Shown: positions 12,291 to 24,365 of the stretch, piece by piece | Layout of the letters: every line of letters begins with the position of its first letter | Position numbering within the stretch: position 1 is the first letter of the stretch | DNA from: Lytechinus variegatus | Taxonomy: Eukaryota; Echinodermata; Echinoidea; Temnopleuroida; Toxopneustidae | Length of the DNA stretch: 64,000 nt | Reading direction: 5' to 3' | Assembly: GCF_018143015.1 (NCBI RefSeq) | Contig: NC_054746.1 | Coordinates: 33,197,129 to 33,261,128, forward strand | The notes under the pieces: generated by a model | The model's database searches: none | What the model saw: the letters and a program-made list of their open reading frames with translations, nothing else | Told to the model about the DNA's origin: nothing | Translations under genes and position numbers: made by a program

Positions 12291-12553
12291 GTTTTGCCCA
12301 AAGTGATTACATGTGGCGGAAAATATCCTGATAATATAGGAATCATGTTCAAGATTACAAAACAGTACAAAATCATTGTTCATGCCAGTATGTATTCTGA
12401 AACCATTATAAGATCAAATATCTATAAAATTACATAATGTCTCATTATAAGAGCTATTGGTTACCATAGGCATGTTTGTATGATCTACAGAACTATACAG
12501 AAGACAAGTGTCTAAAACTACAAAAACACCTTAATTGCTTAATGAAATATCAT
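12290..12553. repeat. Satellite core copy 8 (diverged, partial)
   Basis: This carries GTGATTACATGTGGCGGAAA through GAACTATACAGAAGACAAGT, then passes back into minisatellite without the GA-rich end. Confidence 0.76.
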
Positions 12554-13305
12554 TTTCGCCGAATTGATGTTTAATCGGGAGAAGGGGCGACGGAGAAATG
12601 TTTAACCTAGGGGCGCAAAATTGATGTTCGGTGTAGGGGCCGCCGAAATAATGGTCGACCGAGGGGCGATCTGACATAGGGGTGCCGAATCAAAGTTCAA
12701 CCTAGGGGGCGCCGAATTGATATTACACCTAGGGGTGCAATTGATGTTCGACATCGGGGCACCGAATCGATGTTCAGCCTAGGGGGCGCCAAATTGATGT
12801 ACAACCTGTGGGACGCCGTATTGATATTTGATAGAGGGGGCGCCGAGTTGATGTTCGACCAAGGGGCGCCGATTCGATGTTCATCCTAGAGGGGGCCGAG
12901 ATGATGACTAATGGGCGCCGAATTGATGTTCGACATTGTGGGCGCCGTATTGGTATTTTAACTAGAGGCGCTGAATTGATGCTCAATAAATGAGGGGGCG
13001 GAATTGATATTCTACCTAGGGGCAGCGAATGGTGTTTTACCTAATTGATGCTCGACATAGGAGGAAGTTCCGTATTATTGTTTTCACCAGGGTCGCCAAA
13101 TTTGTTCCATATGGTGGTCGACGAGTTGATGTTCGACCTTGGGGCGCCGAAGTGATGTTCTACATGGGGGTACCGAATCGATGTTTAGCCTATGAGGGGG
13201 TGCCGAATTGATGTTCACCTTGTGGGAAGGGGGGCGCCGAATATATGTTTTGCCTAGGATGCCGAATTGATGTTCGACATAGGGGCGCCGAAATGATGTT
13301 AAAGT
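12553..13305. repeat. 27-bp minisatellite array 8 (edge of satellite)
   Basis: These most degenerate units mark the right edge; the last clear one ends near 13300 at CGAAATGATGTTAAAG. Confidence 0.8.
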
Positions 13306-13586
13306 TAAACCTACTCAAGAAGAAGAACAAAATATAGTATATTCACGTTTCATTTCATTCGATTCATCGGATACGCATTGTCTTTATGGTTACAAAGAGT
13401 ACGTAGAATGTCAATTTTTCTAGTCGGAAAATGGAATATTTCAGCTCACGATTCGCGCTCGCATCAGTTGTTCAATCAGATACCTATTCTATTTTCATTT
13501 TCCGATCTGAAAACTGGACACAAGGCGCTTTTTTATTTTAATTTGAACGGGAGGAGTGAATGAAACGAGGTCATCATAGGGCTATA
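13306..13586. other. Non-coding spacer between satellite and transposon
   Basis: This is AT-rich with one degraded CAGCTCACGATTCGCGCTCG motif related to the neighbouring hAT-type family. No gene was recognised. Confidence 0.5.
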
Positions 13587-15120
13587 CAGTGGCATATTCT
13601 CGGGGGATGAGGGCACGTGCCCCCCCCCCCATCGGCTGGCAAAAATAAAATAAAAATACGGGGAAAGGAGAAAAAGAGGGAGAAAGGAAGAGAAACGTAG
13701 TGGGAAAGAAGCTATTGTTCATTATAATGTTACATCATTTTTATTATATGTTATGTTACTTTATATTACGTAAGGCTCTCAATTATAATAATTGCAGAGG
13801 GTGCAAAACACCTACGCAAGGCTTGTTTGTACACTGTTAAAAAAAACTGATTTTACAGAAAAAGGGAGATTTTGCAGAAATAACAAATAACAGAATTATT
13901 CTTTAAATCTATTAGAAAAAAAAACAGGAATTTTTCTGCAATTTAACAGAACAAGTCTGTTTAAAAGGGGGAAAATGTTTTTTTATTTAATGAAATTTGT
14001 AAGGTTTCATACACAAAATACCAATTTCCTGTCAGATTACGCAAAATCTGGAAAGATTACAAGTGTTCGCGAGACTACATTGGTTACCAATATGGCAGAG
14101 AATAGCATTCAAAGTCTTACTTATCATTTATACAAGCACTTCTTGGTCAAGCTCCTGGCTACATTACAGAATTATTGAGGTTCAAAATCAGTAATCATGT
14201 TCGTAATTTGCGCAGTTCAACGGATCCTCTGCTTTTACAGATTCCATCCTTCAAAACAAAAGTAACACTCGGTGATTTTTTTAAGTCAATATACACTAAA
14301 TATATTTCCTCGCACTTCGAGTTATTGTTTTATGTAGTGACAAATGCTTCTTTTTCACGACTACTCAAAGTGATTGTTTCATTTTAAGGTCTTAGTATGA
14401 AACATTTCCTGTCCATGCTTATGTTTGCATTAGTGGATTGGTGATACATGTCTGTTCTTCATAAATTCCTAAAATCAGTCCTTAAAATGTCCCCCTTTCT
14501 GATCAGAATATAAAAAAAAAATCAGCTTGCGCTTTGCACTCGCATCATTTGGTTAGTGCGATGCGCATGATGATCACGATTACAATGACTACAAAAAGTG
14601 TTTCATGTGTTTCGATGTAATTCTAACAAAATCAGCAAGCGCTTGGCACTCGCATTAAATGACTATGGTGAGATATGTATACCCTAAAAGGATTCCTGAA
14701 AAGATAATTCTTAAAATATCCCTGTTTGGAGTCAATATATACAAAAATTCAGTTCGCGCTTCGCGCTCGCATCATTTGATTAATGAAGTACACATGGTCT
14801 TCGTGAATTTATACAAAAAAACCTTAAAATGGTTTTCTTCAGGTCTGAATTTCCAAAATTTTCAGCTCGCGCTTCCCGCTCGTAATATTTGATTAGTGAG
14901 ATGCGTTTGTTAATCATGATTACAATCATACAATGAATACAAGTGGTTCCTGTGTTTAGATATAATTTTAACAAAATCAGCAAGCGCTAGGCACTCGCAT
15001 CAGATGACTATGGTAGATATGTACACTCTGAATGGATTCCTAACATACCCTGGTTTGGGTCAATATATACAAAATTTCAGCTCGCGCTTCGGGCTCGTAT
15101 TGTTTGTTTAGCGAGACAAG
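13587..15120 (-). mobile_element. Inverted, truncated member of the GCGAGCGCGAAGCGCGAGC hAT-type family
   Basis: The left edge CAGTGGCATATTCTC...GGGCACGTGCCCCC is the inverse of the right end of 58388-59829. Reverse-oriented CTCGCGCTTCGCGCTCGC units follow (14500-15100). Homology stops at about 15120 without a second terminal repeat, so it is truncated. A LINE fragment and AT-rich filler occupy about 13800-14290. Confidence 0.72.
14055..14285 (+). pseudogene. LINE reverse transcriptase C-terminal fragment
   Basis: Conceptual translation in two frames gives LHWLPIWQRIAFKVLLIIY, then GQAPGYITELLRFKISN and LRSSTDPLLLQIPSFKTK. These match the conserved tail after the reverse transcriptase domain in non-LTR elements (usual form LHWLPV-R-KVL, APSYL, YNLRSS). 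One frameshift near 14135 separates the two parts. It sits inside the inverted hAT-type element. Confidence 0.75.
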
Positions 15121-15151
15121 TAGATTAAATTTTGTGTGTATTTGTAGGTAG

Positions 15152-15343
15152 CCTACAGTTGATAGCACTCTAAAAGGGATAACGTATCGCATTGGAGATG
15201 TATGGCACGATGGGGGACAGAGCTATACTGCTGCAGTCTTTGATCTTAGTCTGGCCAAGAAGATTCTAAGACTGGAGTTCCAACAGGCAACAAATTTATT
15301 CAAGCAGTTGTTCATTTCTAAAGAAGCACAAAAGAAGCAATAA
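15152..15343 (+). CDS. Possible terminal exon of an unrecognised gene
   Basis: An open plus-strand frame without ATG follows two possible acceptors (GGTAG at 15151 or CCTACAG at 15158) and runs about 61 codons to TAA at 15341-15343. It reads through GITYRIGDVWHDGGQSYTAA and FDLSLAKKILRLEFQQA to KEAQKKQ. An upstream in-frame TAG lies just before the acceptors. The base composition and amphipathic Lys/Leu/Gln-rich end look more coding-like than the surroundings. I do not recognise the family. If real, earlier exons must lie outside the window or be lost, because everything upstream is satellite and transposon. It could instead be a pseudogene or transposon piece. Confidence 0.4.
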   Translation, partial: PTVDSTLKGITYRIGDVWHDGGQSYTAAVFDLSLAKKILRLEFQQATNLFKQLFISKEAQKKQ

Positions 15344-18188
15344 GGACCTTTTCATGTCCGCCTTCGAAGCCGCCAGTTTCAGTGAAGAAATCCGAGGGTG
15401 AAATTTTACGAATATCCACTTGTACCTATCTAATTTCCTTAAATTTTGAATGCATGACAAAACATCAATAACCAAGCACTATTACGACGAGATATTTGCC
15501 GAGATTGTGTCAATCAACCTTTAATTAGTGAAAAAAAAAAGAATTTATTGACATTTATTGAAACTAGATTTCAACACTTTTCCGATCGTTTGCGGCGAAT
15601 GAAGATTTCAAATGTGGTCAGTGGAATATTTTTGTTCATTACTGTGCCAGATGAGTGCCCGCACATGCCCATCAGACGAGCAAATTTGAGTCATATTTCA
15701 TGACATATTACATAGTTTATTTTCGCATGCCTCCGAATTATGTACTACACATATAACCAGACTTAGAAACGGCGAAAAGGTAATTATCATCACAAAAGCA
15801 TATTTCCCTTTATGTATGACCTATAGCTGCGGAGTCATGCGAGAATCATTTGTCTGCACAATTGCAAGAGATGTTGAGCAAAGTGCATGCCTGACATACT
15901 TTCTGCTGGCGGCTTTTAACCTTGTTCAAAGAGATTTTATTTGCTGTTACTCCATTTCATTTGAAACCTCCTTGGTCTGGCATATAAATTGATAGGTAAG
16001 TATCCTTTCTTGTTCTATATTTTAATAAGTAACCAAATTCAAATTAGACATTTGATACAAATGGGTTATCAGCGTACTGTCAATTATTCTTGAACAGAAG
16101 GCATTTTTAGAGTATGATTCTCTATACGTGACTGTGAAATGTTTGTAAAGACAAGTAACAGCTCTTTTCTATCACCTTTCTTATCAGGCCTACTTTCTCC
16201 TGGTGTTGTTGAATTTTCATGTAATATGTATGTTTATTATTTATGTATTTTTACTTATTTGATTCATTGTGACTTGATTTGCCTAGCAAAGAGCAAGTTA
16301 TATGATATGGCTTTCTTGCAATTCCACAATATGTTGAACCTTACTACCGGACCTTACTATTTTTTTCTTCTCGAGACTTCAGTATAGAATACGAAATGAA
16401 TTATCACCGCTTCAATTTTAGTTGCTCATGAAAATTATAATGGTGACATAGATCAGTGTAATTATTTATCCTTACTCGCATCGCATTGTATTCGACGTAA
16501 AGATGTAGTTCATCGTTTGTTTTCATTTTTTATGAATGGTTATTACCATTTTGATGTCATAATGAATTGTTTGAAAAAAATACATATCTGCATTCAAAAT
16601 AACTTATCATTGTCTTATACGGAATGTGTCATGGCGCCATCATAAGAATTCACGATATCGTACATGGTGTATAGGCAGATATAAAAATAACATACAGTAT
16701 GGTGAAAAGCTGTCACCTGTAAAATGGTTGACACGTGTTTTTATGAATTGTGCCGGGAATTTGTGACGAGTTTCTACTTTTTCAGTTCAATCGAATTTTA
16801 ATTTTAACAGCTATTTATTGTCTCAAAAGTTAAGAATCAAACATTGAATTTGATATTGCAAGTGGGATGACTGTATGATTTATATTGTCTGAGATAAATT
16901 ATGGGTAATGTATACATATATAATCATATAATTTCCGAATAAGGAAATGAATAGAATATTCCTTTACATTGCTTTGTAGCACGAAAACCAGTGCACCGGT
17001 CATTTTCTTCACACCCTCTTACCCTAACAGATTTTTGCCCTTTCTGTGAAATAATTGAATATTTCTCTCATCATTATCTCCATATCTTCAATTCCTTATA
17101 TTTGACAAAAAAAATAAATACAGTTGCAGATTTTCAAATCACTTTATAATATTAACAAACTGTAAAATATTTATTCAATATAAGTTTGGAGAAAATAATA
17201 ATACAAATATCTACTTTAAAACATACCATTCATAAACATTACTTTGTGGTTCATGATAATGGATGTAAAATACGAGTTCCAGCATACATCGTTGCATAAT
17301 TAAACTGCAATTCCTGATGACGGTTTTGCGTAATCACAAAGAGTAATAATTATTGTTAGAACTTTCACTGGGGAGGGGCACCGATATGAAGAGGAGAGAT
17401 TTTTTGTGGGGGGGACTTGTAAATTGATTGCGAACATCCCAGAAATCGGCGTGGGACCCTTCCCCTTCAAGATGGGTCATTCACTAGGCCTATATAGTAT
17501 ATTGTCATGCAATCATACGTTTTCTTTGATTTTTTTGTAAACCTACAGGCCTTTCGAAATTGACGTTCTTGCGGAGGAGACTCGAGGGTCGCTGAAAGAG
17601 GCTGGGGACCTTTCATTAAAAAAAAATATGGGCTTCAATCTTTTTTTTTCTATTTTCACATCATCTTTGTCACGTCGACTTGACTTGCATGTCTTTACAT
17701 GTCCAATCTAAAATGAAGAGAGTCGAAATATGGCCCATTCGGTTCAATCATTCTCATTATAAAAGAAATATTGCATCCGGTATCCAAACTCAATCCTTCA
17801 ATTCTTTTGACGCGTGCCATTGCTTCCAAGAGGTGATATTTTCGCGGATGCCAAGTAACGGAATTCACGAAAACTAGGTAGCAAAAATATTCAAACTAAT
17901 ACAGGGACGATATTCACCTGCATGGGTTCATATTGTTCTCCAAGCTAACGCCCAACACGTTACCGTAACGAAAACTCCCTGACTTGGGAAAATGGAGGAA
18001 GAAAGGGCAGTGGTGATATTTGGAAAAAAAACTAATAAATGTAATATTTTTATGAATCATGTGAGAGAACGCTTTAATTTCTTTTTAATCAATCAAACAT
18101 GCTTCTCATTTCCTACAAACCTCTTATCTTTGTTTGTGTTATATTTTACATTTAGATAATTTAGCTCGAGTTAGCATGCGCCCCTGCA
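15344..18188. other. Non-coding, no gene recognised
   Basis: AT-rich intergenic sequence with short open frames lacking domain features. A G-rich stretch at 17370-17460 resembles degraded transposon ends. Confidence 0.5.
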
Positions 18189-18199
18189 CCCCCCCCCCC

Positions 18200-18248
<49 letters not shown>
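18189..18248. repeat. Compound microsatellite C(n)-(TC)n-(AC)n
   Basis: A C run is followed by about seven TC and more than fifteen AC units, just downstream of SPEC3-like gene A. Confidence 0.95.
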
Positions 18249-18250
<2 letters not shown>

Positions 18251-18385
18251 TCTCAATCTCAATCCCAATGCATGTAGAAACATATATCGTTACCACGAAC
18301 ATTAAGGAAGCTTTAGTTCTGAAGGCAAGGAGTCTCTTGCGATAAATCACCTTAAAAATAGATATATTCCTATTATTATCAGGCA

Positions 18386-18810
18386 CTATGACTTCTTTGG
18401 AGGCAGTTCACTGGCCGTATATGGCGGAGGCTGCTGATGTTGATCTGGTTGTTGATAAGGGTTGTAAGCAGGTTGCTGAGAATAGTTGCTCTCAAGTGGT
18501 GGTGCCGTTCCCTGAAGAGGAGGGGCGTGTCCCTGTTGAGGAGGCGGGGCATATCCTTGTTGAGGGGGTGGGGCATATCCTTGTTGAGGGGGTGGGGCAT
18601 ATCCTTGCTGAGGAGGAGGGGCATAACCCTGATGCGCCTGAGGAGGGTAGCCCTGTTGCGGGTTCTGATAACCATGTTGCAGAGGTGGTTGAGGGTAATA
18701 TGGCTGGGGTTGTGGTGGTGGTTGTGTTTGAGTGATCGTGACTGCCTGCGGTCCTGGGTTTCTAGTCGTTACCAGAGTAGTCGTTGTTTTGTTGGTCTGA
18801 GCATAATCAT
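18386..18810 (-). CDS. SPEC3-like A, exon 3 (Pro/Gln/Tyr-rich tail)
   Basis: The acceptor is ATTTTAG at 18811 and the stop is TAG at 18386-18388. The exon encodes a low-complexity tail with consecutive QGYAPPPQ units encoded by 24-bp repeats, and a PPPY motif near the C-terminus. Long open frames on the opposite strand here are shadows of the repeat. Confidence 0.87.
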
Positions 18811-21800
18811 CTAAAATCATCAAAAAACAAAGACAAAGTAATATTCAATGAAATGACAAACTGACCTAGAGCATGTAAAAGCAACAGCAGAAATTTAAAT
18901 GGCTTCTTTGATTTTATTCTGAAAATATCCCTTACACTCTAAATACTATTACCCAATATTTGGTAAAATGGGAACATGTATGCTTGCTGGGTGAATGGTA
19001 CCAAATACTTTGCAAATTCTACGCAATCCAATGTTTTCCCAATATGGGGGGGGGGGATAACACGGCAAACATGCCTGTTCCCTCTCTACCCAATATTGGG
19101 TAAACTTTTACTCAATCTTTTTGTTAGAGTGTATCATCCAAGAGTTAGTCATTGCCCTTAAAACAGCACATGATAATCATTCAGGGCCTTCCTCTCCTTG
19201 GATCACTCGACATGTCACACAGTTGCAAGTGTTTTCTCTATCCTCAGAGTAGTCATATCTCGGCAAGGTACTTTGCATCGTCATGTTCGGACACGACAGC
19301 TAGGAGGCCCATGCCCCCCCCCCCCTCCCTCATGCACTCTAAAAACAAATCAGTAAAAAATGACTGGTTAATAGGGTCAGCTGGGAGCAACTGTTATTCT
19401 AGTCATATTTGACTATTTTCTAGTCATATTTTACTAGAAAAGAGTTATTTCTGACTAGAATATATGTCAGAAATGTGAATATCAGTGATTGCCATATCAG
19501 TTGCTCCCAGCTGACTACTGGTCTAGTCAATTTGACTGATTTGTTTTAAGAGTGTGACCCATCATCATCCATGTCAGGTAATATTGGTCGTACATATAGG
19601 ATCCATGGTCCTACCATAATCTAGTCGTTTACCTCATTTTTACTTCAAAATTTTCGGTAAGAAAAAATCCACTTGCTGCGTCGCAGTGACAATGTTTGCC
19701 AACTGTCTGAAGAAGTTGCAGATTTCACCAAAGAGAGTGGCCAAGATATTTCATTTTTGTATCAAATTAAAATTCATGAGAAGGGGATATCTCTACAATC
19801 CCCCCCCCAAAAAAAAAAAAGCTAAAAAGTAATTTAATTGCATCTGATTGCTTCTATGATCTTTAGGAGCACACCTTTCAAGATATCAGGTAAACTTTTA
19901 ATCAAAAGAGAATGCCCGTAATTCGTAGTCTACCCGCAGGATACAAGGGGTGAAAAAGTAGAACATAATTATTGTGCATAAGATTTAGGCCTATCATGTA
20001 CGTGCTCTGATTACTGCTTTTATGAATATAATAAAAATCATTTTAAATTAAATACATTTTGACTTACGTGACATGCCGATGAATGCGACTCCCCACATGA
20101 TGGACCAGATCCAACCTACTAGAATAACTGTCAATACTAACTGGAGGAGACCTACGAACACATTGAGACACATCGTTCCACATTTACCCAATCCAGACTG
20201 CCCAGGGTTGCCACAGCAGAACACTGTAAATCCAGCAATGATAGTGCCTAAGAAAGTAAGAAGTGAGAAAAACAGAAAATGATAATTCTCCATATCATAT
20301 TGGACCTATAGCGTACCTATGTCATAAATCTTTTCGAATATCAAATTACACACAAAGAAAGGTTTTTGGCCGGGTCATTTTTTAAGGCAGGTGATCGGTG
20401 TTAATCTATCTTGATTGGGATGATAAAAAAAATCTCCATCTGGCGCACTAAGAATATTATTTTGGATATGTTCACTATAGACTTACGCCGTCAGGAGCGG
20501 CGTCGAGATAGGGGCAAGGCGACTATATAAAGCATGTAAGGTTCATACCTTTTCTCATTTGAATATTCGAGATACCACAAGAGTTACACGGCCCGAAACT
20601 TTCCCTTACTTCCCTCACTATAAAAATAAAAGGTTAAATCATTTAATATTTAAAAGGTTGAATGAGTGACAATCTTTTGTAAATGTTGCTTTTACCACTT
20701 TAAATGGTGCGACCCAACACTCGTCCTTCATTTTTCTCCCTCTTACAAATTGAAATATCATACACGGATATCACCTCCCCCCCCCTGCCACGTACTGCTA
20801 ACCTGAATGAAGCATTCAAGGTACATTTACACGAATCAAATTGCACTAAATCAGATATACATTACTGAATATATAATCACTTGCGAAGACGGACTGTCAT
20901 TGTATCATGACAAACCAATTTAAATATGCGATCATAGTAAATGAGCAGAATGGACGACCAAGAATGATTGAAATAATAACTTTTCTTATTATTCCTTCTT
21001 TCTAACGAAAGCAGACTCATTGCTGCGAAATTCTAGTTTATACCAGCTTTTAACCCAAACATCAACGATTAAGTCAGTATACGCGGGCTGAAATTACATC
21101 GTAGTCTAGTTTTTTTTTTATAGAAAATGAAACAGGTTAGGAATATGAAACAATAAGCGATTTTTTTTGTTTAGCTCATTTAGAGTGAACGAAACTGTAA
21201 TTGTAAGATTATGTAAATCATAATTACTCCGCCTCCTCTTACAAGAATATGTTGTTGGTCAATAATAGTTCGCTGTTGTTTCCATGGTTACCATGATTCA
21301 TATCCCGCAGTTTATTAAGGTTCTGGCTTCGGCAAGGTTATTACAGGTAGAGAGAAGAGAAGAAAGTGATGTGAGTAGTCACCGTGATTCATCATGAATT
21401 GAATTAAAATCTTAAAAGAAATTTAAAGTTCACCAAAATGAATAGAACATTATGAAAATCAGGTTTTGTTTATCAATGGCTTATTGTTGAAACTTTCGAG
21501 ATTTTCGGATCAGAGGCATGCACTGATCCATGATCATTGCTATAATTGACAATGCCAAGCAGACAAGTTCGATTTTGTTCTCGTATCCATGGCAACTCCG
21601 TTGACTCCTTCCTGGAATGAACCGCAGGGCTATAAGTGTCTCTGTCAAATAATGATTACAATATCATGTCGCAATAAAGTACTGTTGTATACGAATAGAT
21701 TACCGGACTTTGGGAACGGATGTTTTTTAGAGATGTGAAATAAATGAATTTGAATTTGACTTCATGTTGCACTATGGTGGAGGATTAGTTACTAAACATA

Positions 21801-23836
21801 CTATATATTCTAATTATTTTCATCGATTAAAGTGAGTTCGAAGTCAAATTGACAGGCTGTAGATCCAACTTTATAACAAATATCATTCATTAACATGTGT
21901 TCATCTGATACAGAGCCCTTGGGTGACATAAAACTTTAACTTGAACTTGATAAAAAAATCTATAACTCGTCCCCTCTTCTTATTAATCTTTCCGGAAACT
22001 TATAAATCGTAGATTTTATAGAGTATAATTTATGCCCGCTGAAATATAAACACTAATGAAACATTGTAAATAATATTTAAATACGGGTAAATCATAAGCT
22101 AATAAAAACTTAATCAGTGTTAGATTATATCTCTTGTCTTTTTAATTCAGAGAACAGGAACTCATCCATCAACGATCTCATAAAATGTCAGATAATACCC
22201 GGAATATATCTTACTTTTTTAATTTGTGTATTTCCCTCTTTATATGCGGGACCATTATTTGAAATAGCCTGATTAATGCTTTATCATGTTGAAAGATCTT
22301 TTGATGAATAAATATCAAGTAAATAAATGATAAATATAGTCTTTGAGAAAAGCATGTAATGAATGATTTCTGCTTTCTATTCAGGAAGATTTCTTTATCA
22401 TTGTACAGTAAATAATTAGAGGGGAACAATGGCGGACCCCCCCCCCCTTTTTTTTTTAAAGTTTGTTTATGGAATGGAAACCCTTATTTTGAAAAAAAAA
22501 ACATTTTGCTAAATAACCCTCAGCAATCCTGGATCCGCCACTAGATGGGAACGTTGTGTCATAAAGACGCATTATTTTCGTATAAATCGCGTAATACCAA
22601 GAATGTATTTATAATTCTGTTTACAGATTGTCCGGCGTTCCTGTATTTGTTCTTTCTATTCAAGTTGACTTCATCAAACTACACACCCTTTGATCAGGTA
22701 ATATGCCTGTACACAGCATGCACTTGAACGCTTCAATCATGGATATATGCTTCAATGCATGCTATAATACACCAACAGGACGGTTTGTCACTTTGTTGTT
22801 CGTCCAATCAACCCAATTTCCGTTATTGAAACGACATGTAGTTGACATGATCAGACCTGTTATGAAGGCAACAGCATATACGCGAAGGGTATGAAAACAT
22901 AAGTGTCACATATAAATACCCATTTGCTTTAACTGATGAGTTTATAGGCCTATGAGATCAACATAATAACTGTTTTCGTTGCGTCTAACTATAGACCTGT
23001 CTAAAGAGTCATTATGGATCCGGAGGGGCGGATCCGGGATTTCAAAATTGCAGGGGCACGAGTTGCTATATTTTGTTTATGCAGAGTTTTCATTGAAAAA
23101 CATTTTTTTTTTAATTAAAAAATATCAACTTGAAACAATCCACATGTCCCCTGTCGGTATGCGTACAAGGAACCATGTACTATTCCAGTTTCTCCCATTA
23201 TATTCATTCAGGGTTGGGGTATTTTCAGAACCCTTATATAGGACTCGGAGCGCGCGTGGCTTAGGTTCAACTTTGTTTGTTCAGGTGTACTTAGCTCCCG
23301 AAAAATGACGCTAAATGTATTATGAAAAAAGTCTAACATTCACTAATATGAATATTATTCTTCTGCAAAAATATATTTGATGCGTGGGCCGATGTACAAA
23401 CATTGATGATCCGAAAGAGCGAGTGGGCCTTCATACTTGATGAGCATGATGAGAGCCACTGATATTTGCTATGCAATTGTAAACAAATAAAGACCCGGAT
23501 AAAGACCCAGTATAGTATGAATATAGGCATACCGGGATACCGACTTAAAAATGCAGGCTGTGGGGTCCGGTGTGGGTGCATACTCAATCCATAAAAATTA
23601 ATTGAATTGCAATATATATCATTATGAGCAATATGCTGGTAGAGTTAAATCGTATATCACATCTTACCTAAACCAGGAGCGAAAATATTGAAGATGAGAC
23701 AGAACACAGCCATAACCATAGGCATGGCAGGGATCGCAGCCCGACAGGCATTGCCTTCTTTCTTGTGTATTACCACCGAAGTCTGGACAGCGGGTTGGGT
23801 CGGTGCTAAAACAACCGTCGTTTGTTGTTGTGCCAT
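18386..23836 (-). CDS. SPEC3/Stum-family two-pass membrane protein, paralogue A (3 exons)
   Basis: The coding sequence joins 23836-23668, 20247-20068 and 18810-18386, giving 257 codons plus stop. Every junction has GT/AG and intron phases are 1 and 1. The ATG at 23836 has G at -3 and +4. The protein has a short Gln/Thr/Val-rich N-terminus, then the family signature NACRAAIP (residues 29-36). A first hydrophobic segment spans about 38-66, including PGLGT and the GF-VFCC-NPGQS block. A second membrane segment spans about 84-113 and ends in VGWIW. A cytosolic-type Pro/Gln/Tyr-rich tail follows, with tandem QGYAPPPQ units and a PPPY motif near the end. The family includes sea urchin SPEC3, linked to ectodermal cilia, and Drosophila Stum, linked to mechanosensing. 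Membrane location and family are well supported; the exact role here is inferred. It lies in tandem with a sister gene at 27814-32442. No clear poly(A) signal was found close to the stop. Confidence 0.88.
18934..19133. mobile_element. Small inverted-repeat element (ACACTCTAA ends)
   Basis: About 200 bp starting ACACTCTAA and ending TTAGAGTGTA, with inner inverted copies of TACCCAATATTGGGTAAA-like sequence. It lies in intron 2 of SPEC3-like A. Confidence 0.6.
19335..19556. mobile_element. Small inverted-repeat element (CACTCTAAAAACAAATCAGT ends)
   Basis: Left CACTCTAAAAACAAATCAGT and right ACTGATTTGTTTTAAGAGTG pair with each other. Inner GTCAGCTGGGAGCAACTG and CAGTTGCTCCCAGCTGAC pair again, giving a long hairpin. 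It lies in intron 2 of SPEC3-like A and resembles the element at 18934. Confidence 0.68.
20068..20247 (-). CDS. SPEC3-like A, exon 2
   Basis: This 180-nt exon lies between a TTTCTTAG acceptor and a GTAAGT donor. It encodes the VFCC-NPGQS block and the second membrane segment ending VGWIW...GMS. Its length and phases match exon 2 of the neighbouring paralogue exactly. Confidence 0.9.
20248..23667. other. Intron 1 of SPEC3-like A
   Basis: AT-rich intron with a MITE-like element at 22427-22543 and a degraded transposon end near 23018-23040 (GGAGGGGCGGATCCGGG). No extra coding exon was recognised. Confidence 0.65.
22427..22543. mobile_element. Short hAT-like MITE
   Basis: The ends are CAATGGCGGACC and GGATCCGCCACTA. 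The flanking 8 bp are GAGGGGAA and GATGGGAA, one mismatch. The interior is mostly homopolymer C, T and A. Confidence 0.55.
23668..23836 (-). CDS. SPEC3-like A, exon 1
   Basis: This 169-nt coding exon starts at MAQQQ and ends in phase 1 before a GTAAG donor at 23667. It encodes the N-terminal tail, the NACRAAIP signature and the start of the first membrane segment up to PGL. An upstream in-frame TTG is not a credible start. Confidence 0.87.
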
Positions 23837-24365
23837 CACTTTAATATGGTACAAAAATATACACTGCCACAGTCACAACATTGGCGGGCCTATATGTCAA
23901 CCGGTGTTTGTTGCGACACAGTCGTAGATGTTCAGTTATCAGACGTACACGGTACGATGCTATAATACAGACGTAAATGCAGACGACATACAGTTCATGC
24001 AAGGCCGAACTGAGCGTTTATTATTGTTGATCGTTATGATACACGATCACTTTACAGTCTGCTGTCACGGTCGTGAATGTATATGCAAGTACAACGCAAT
24101 ACCGGTACATATTGCCGAGTTAGTTTTATGGTAAAAATGCATATAGTTATCGAAGATTCGGGGTTTTGTTTGGAGCTCAGTTGAAATCGATTAAACGGCG
24201 CTAGAAACTTTACATTTTGAGACAGTTATAATCTAAATTCTTTGGACAAATTCGCAACAGTTGAAACATTCAAAGTGCGGAAAACGGACGTTTAATTCAG
24301 GGGCTGCGGGGCCTTCTCATGGAGGGGGGGGGGGGGCTTAAAACCAACATGATATTGAGCTTCAC
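23837..24365. other. Upstream region of SPEC3-like A
   Basis: This stretch would hold the 5' UTR and promoter of the gene on the minus strand. No convincing TATA box or upstream exon could be assigned. Confidence 0.4.

Larger units (their letters stand above)
1..13305. repeat. Composite satellite region: 27-bp minisatellite arrays alternating with an AT-rich core
   Basis: Most of the first 13.3 kb alternates between degenerate ~27-bp units (consensus near GGGGCGCCGAATTGATGTTC plus GACATA) and a core. The core starts near AAACATGTCCTGCGCAAAAG and ends in a GA-rich run. All core copies are in the same orientation. Unit variants (for example GTATTGATGCTTTGCCTAGG, then a TTCGCCCGGGGGGCGTCAAA type) recur in the same order in different arrays, suggesting higher-order repeats. 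Numerous minus-strand open frames here are a product of the 27-bp period. Confidence 0.9.

Noticed and set aside
18388..18814. Plus-strand frames of 115 and 125 codons
   Set aside because: Shadows of the Pro/Gln repeat exon of the minus-strand SPEC3-like gene, which has splice sites and a paralogue.
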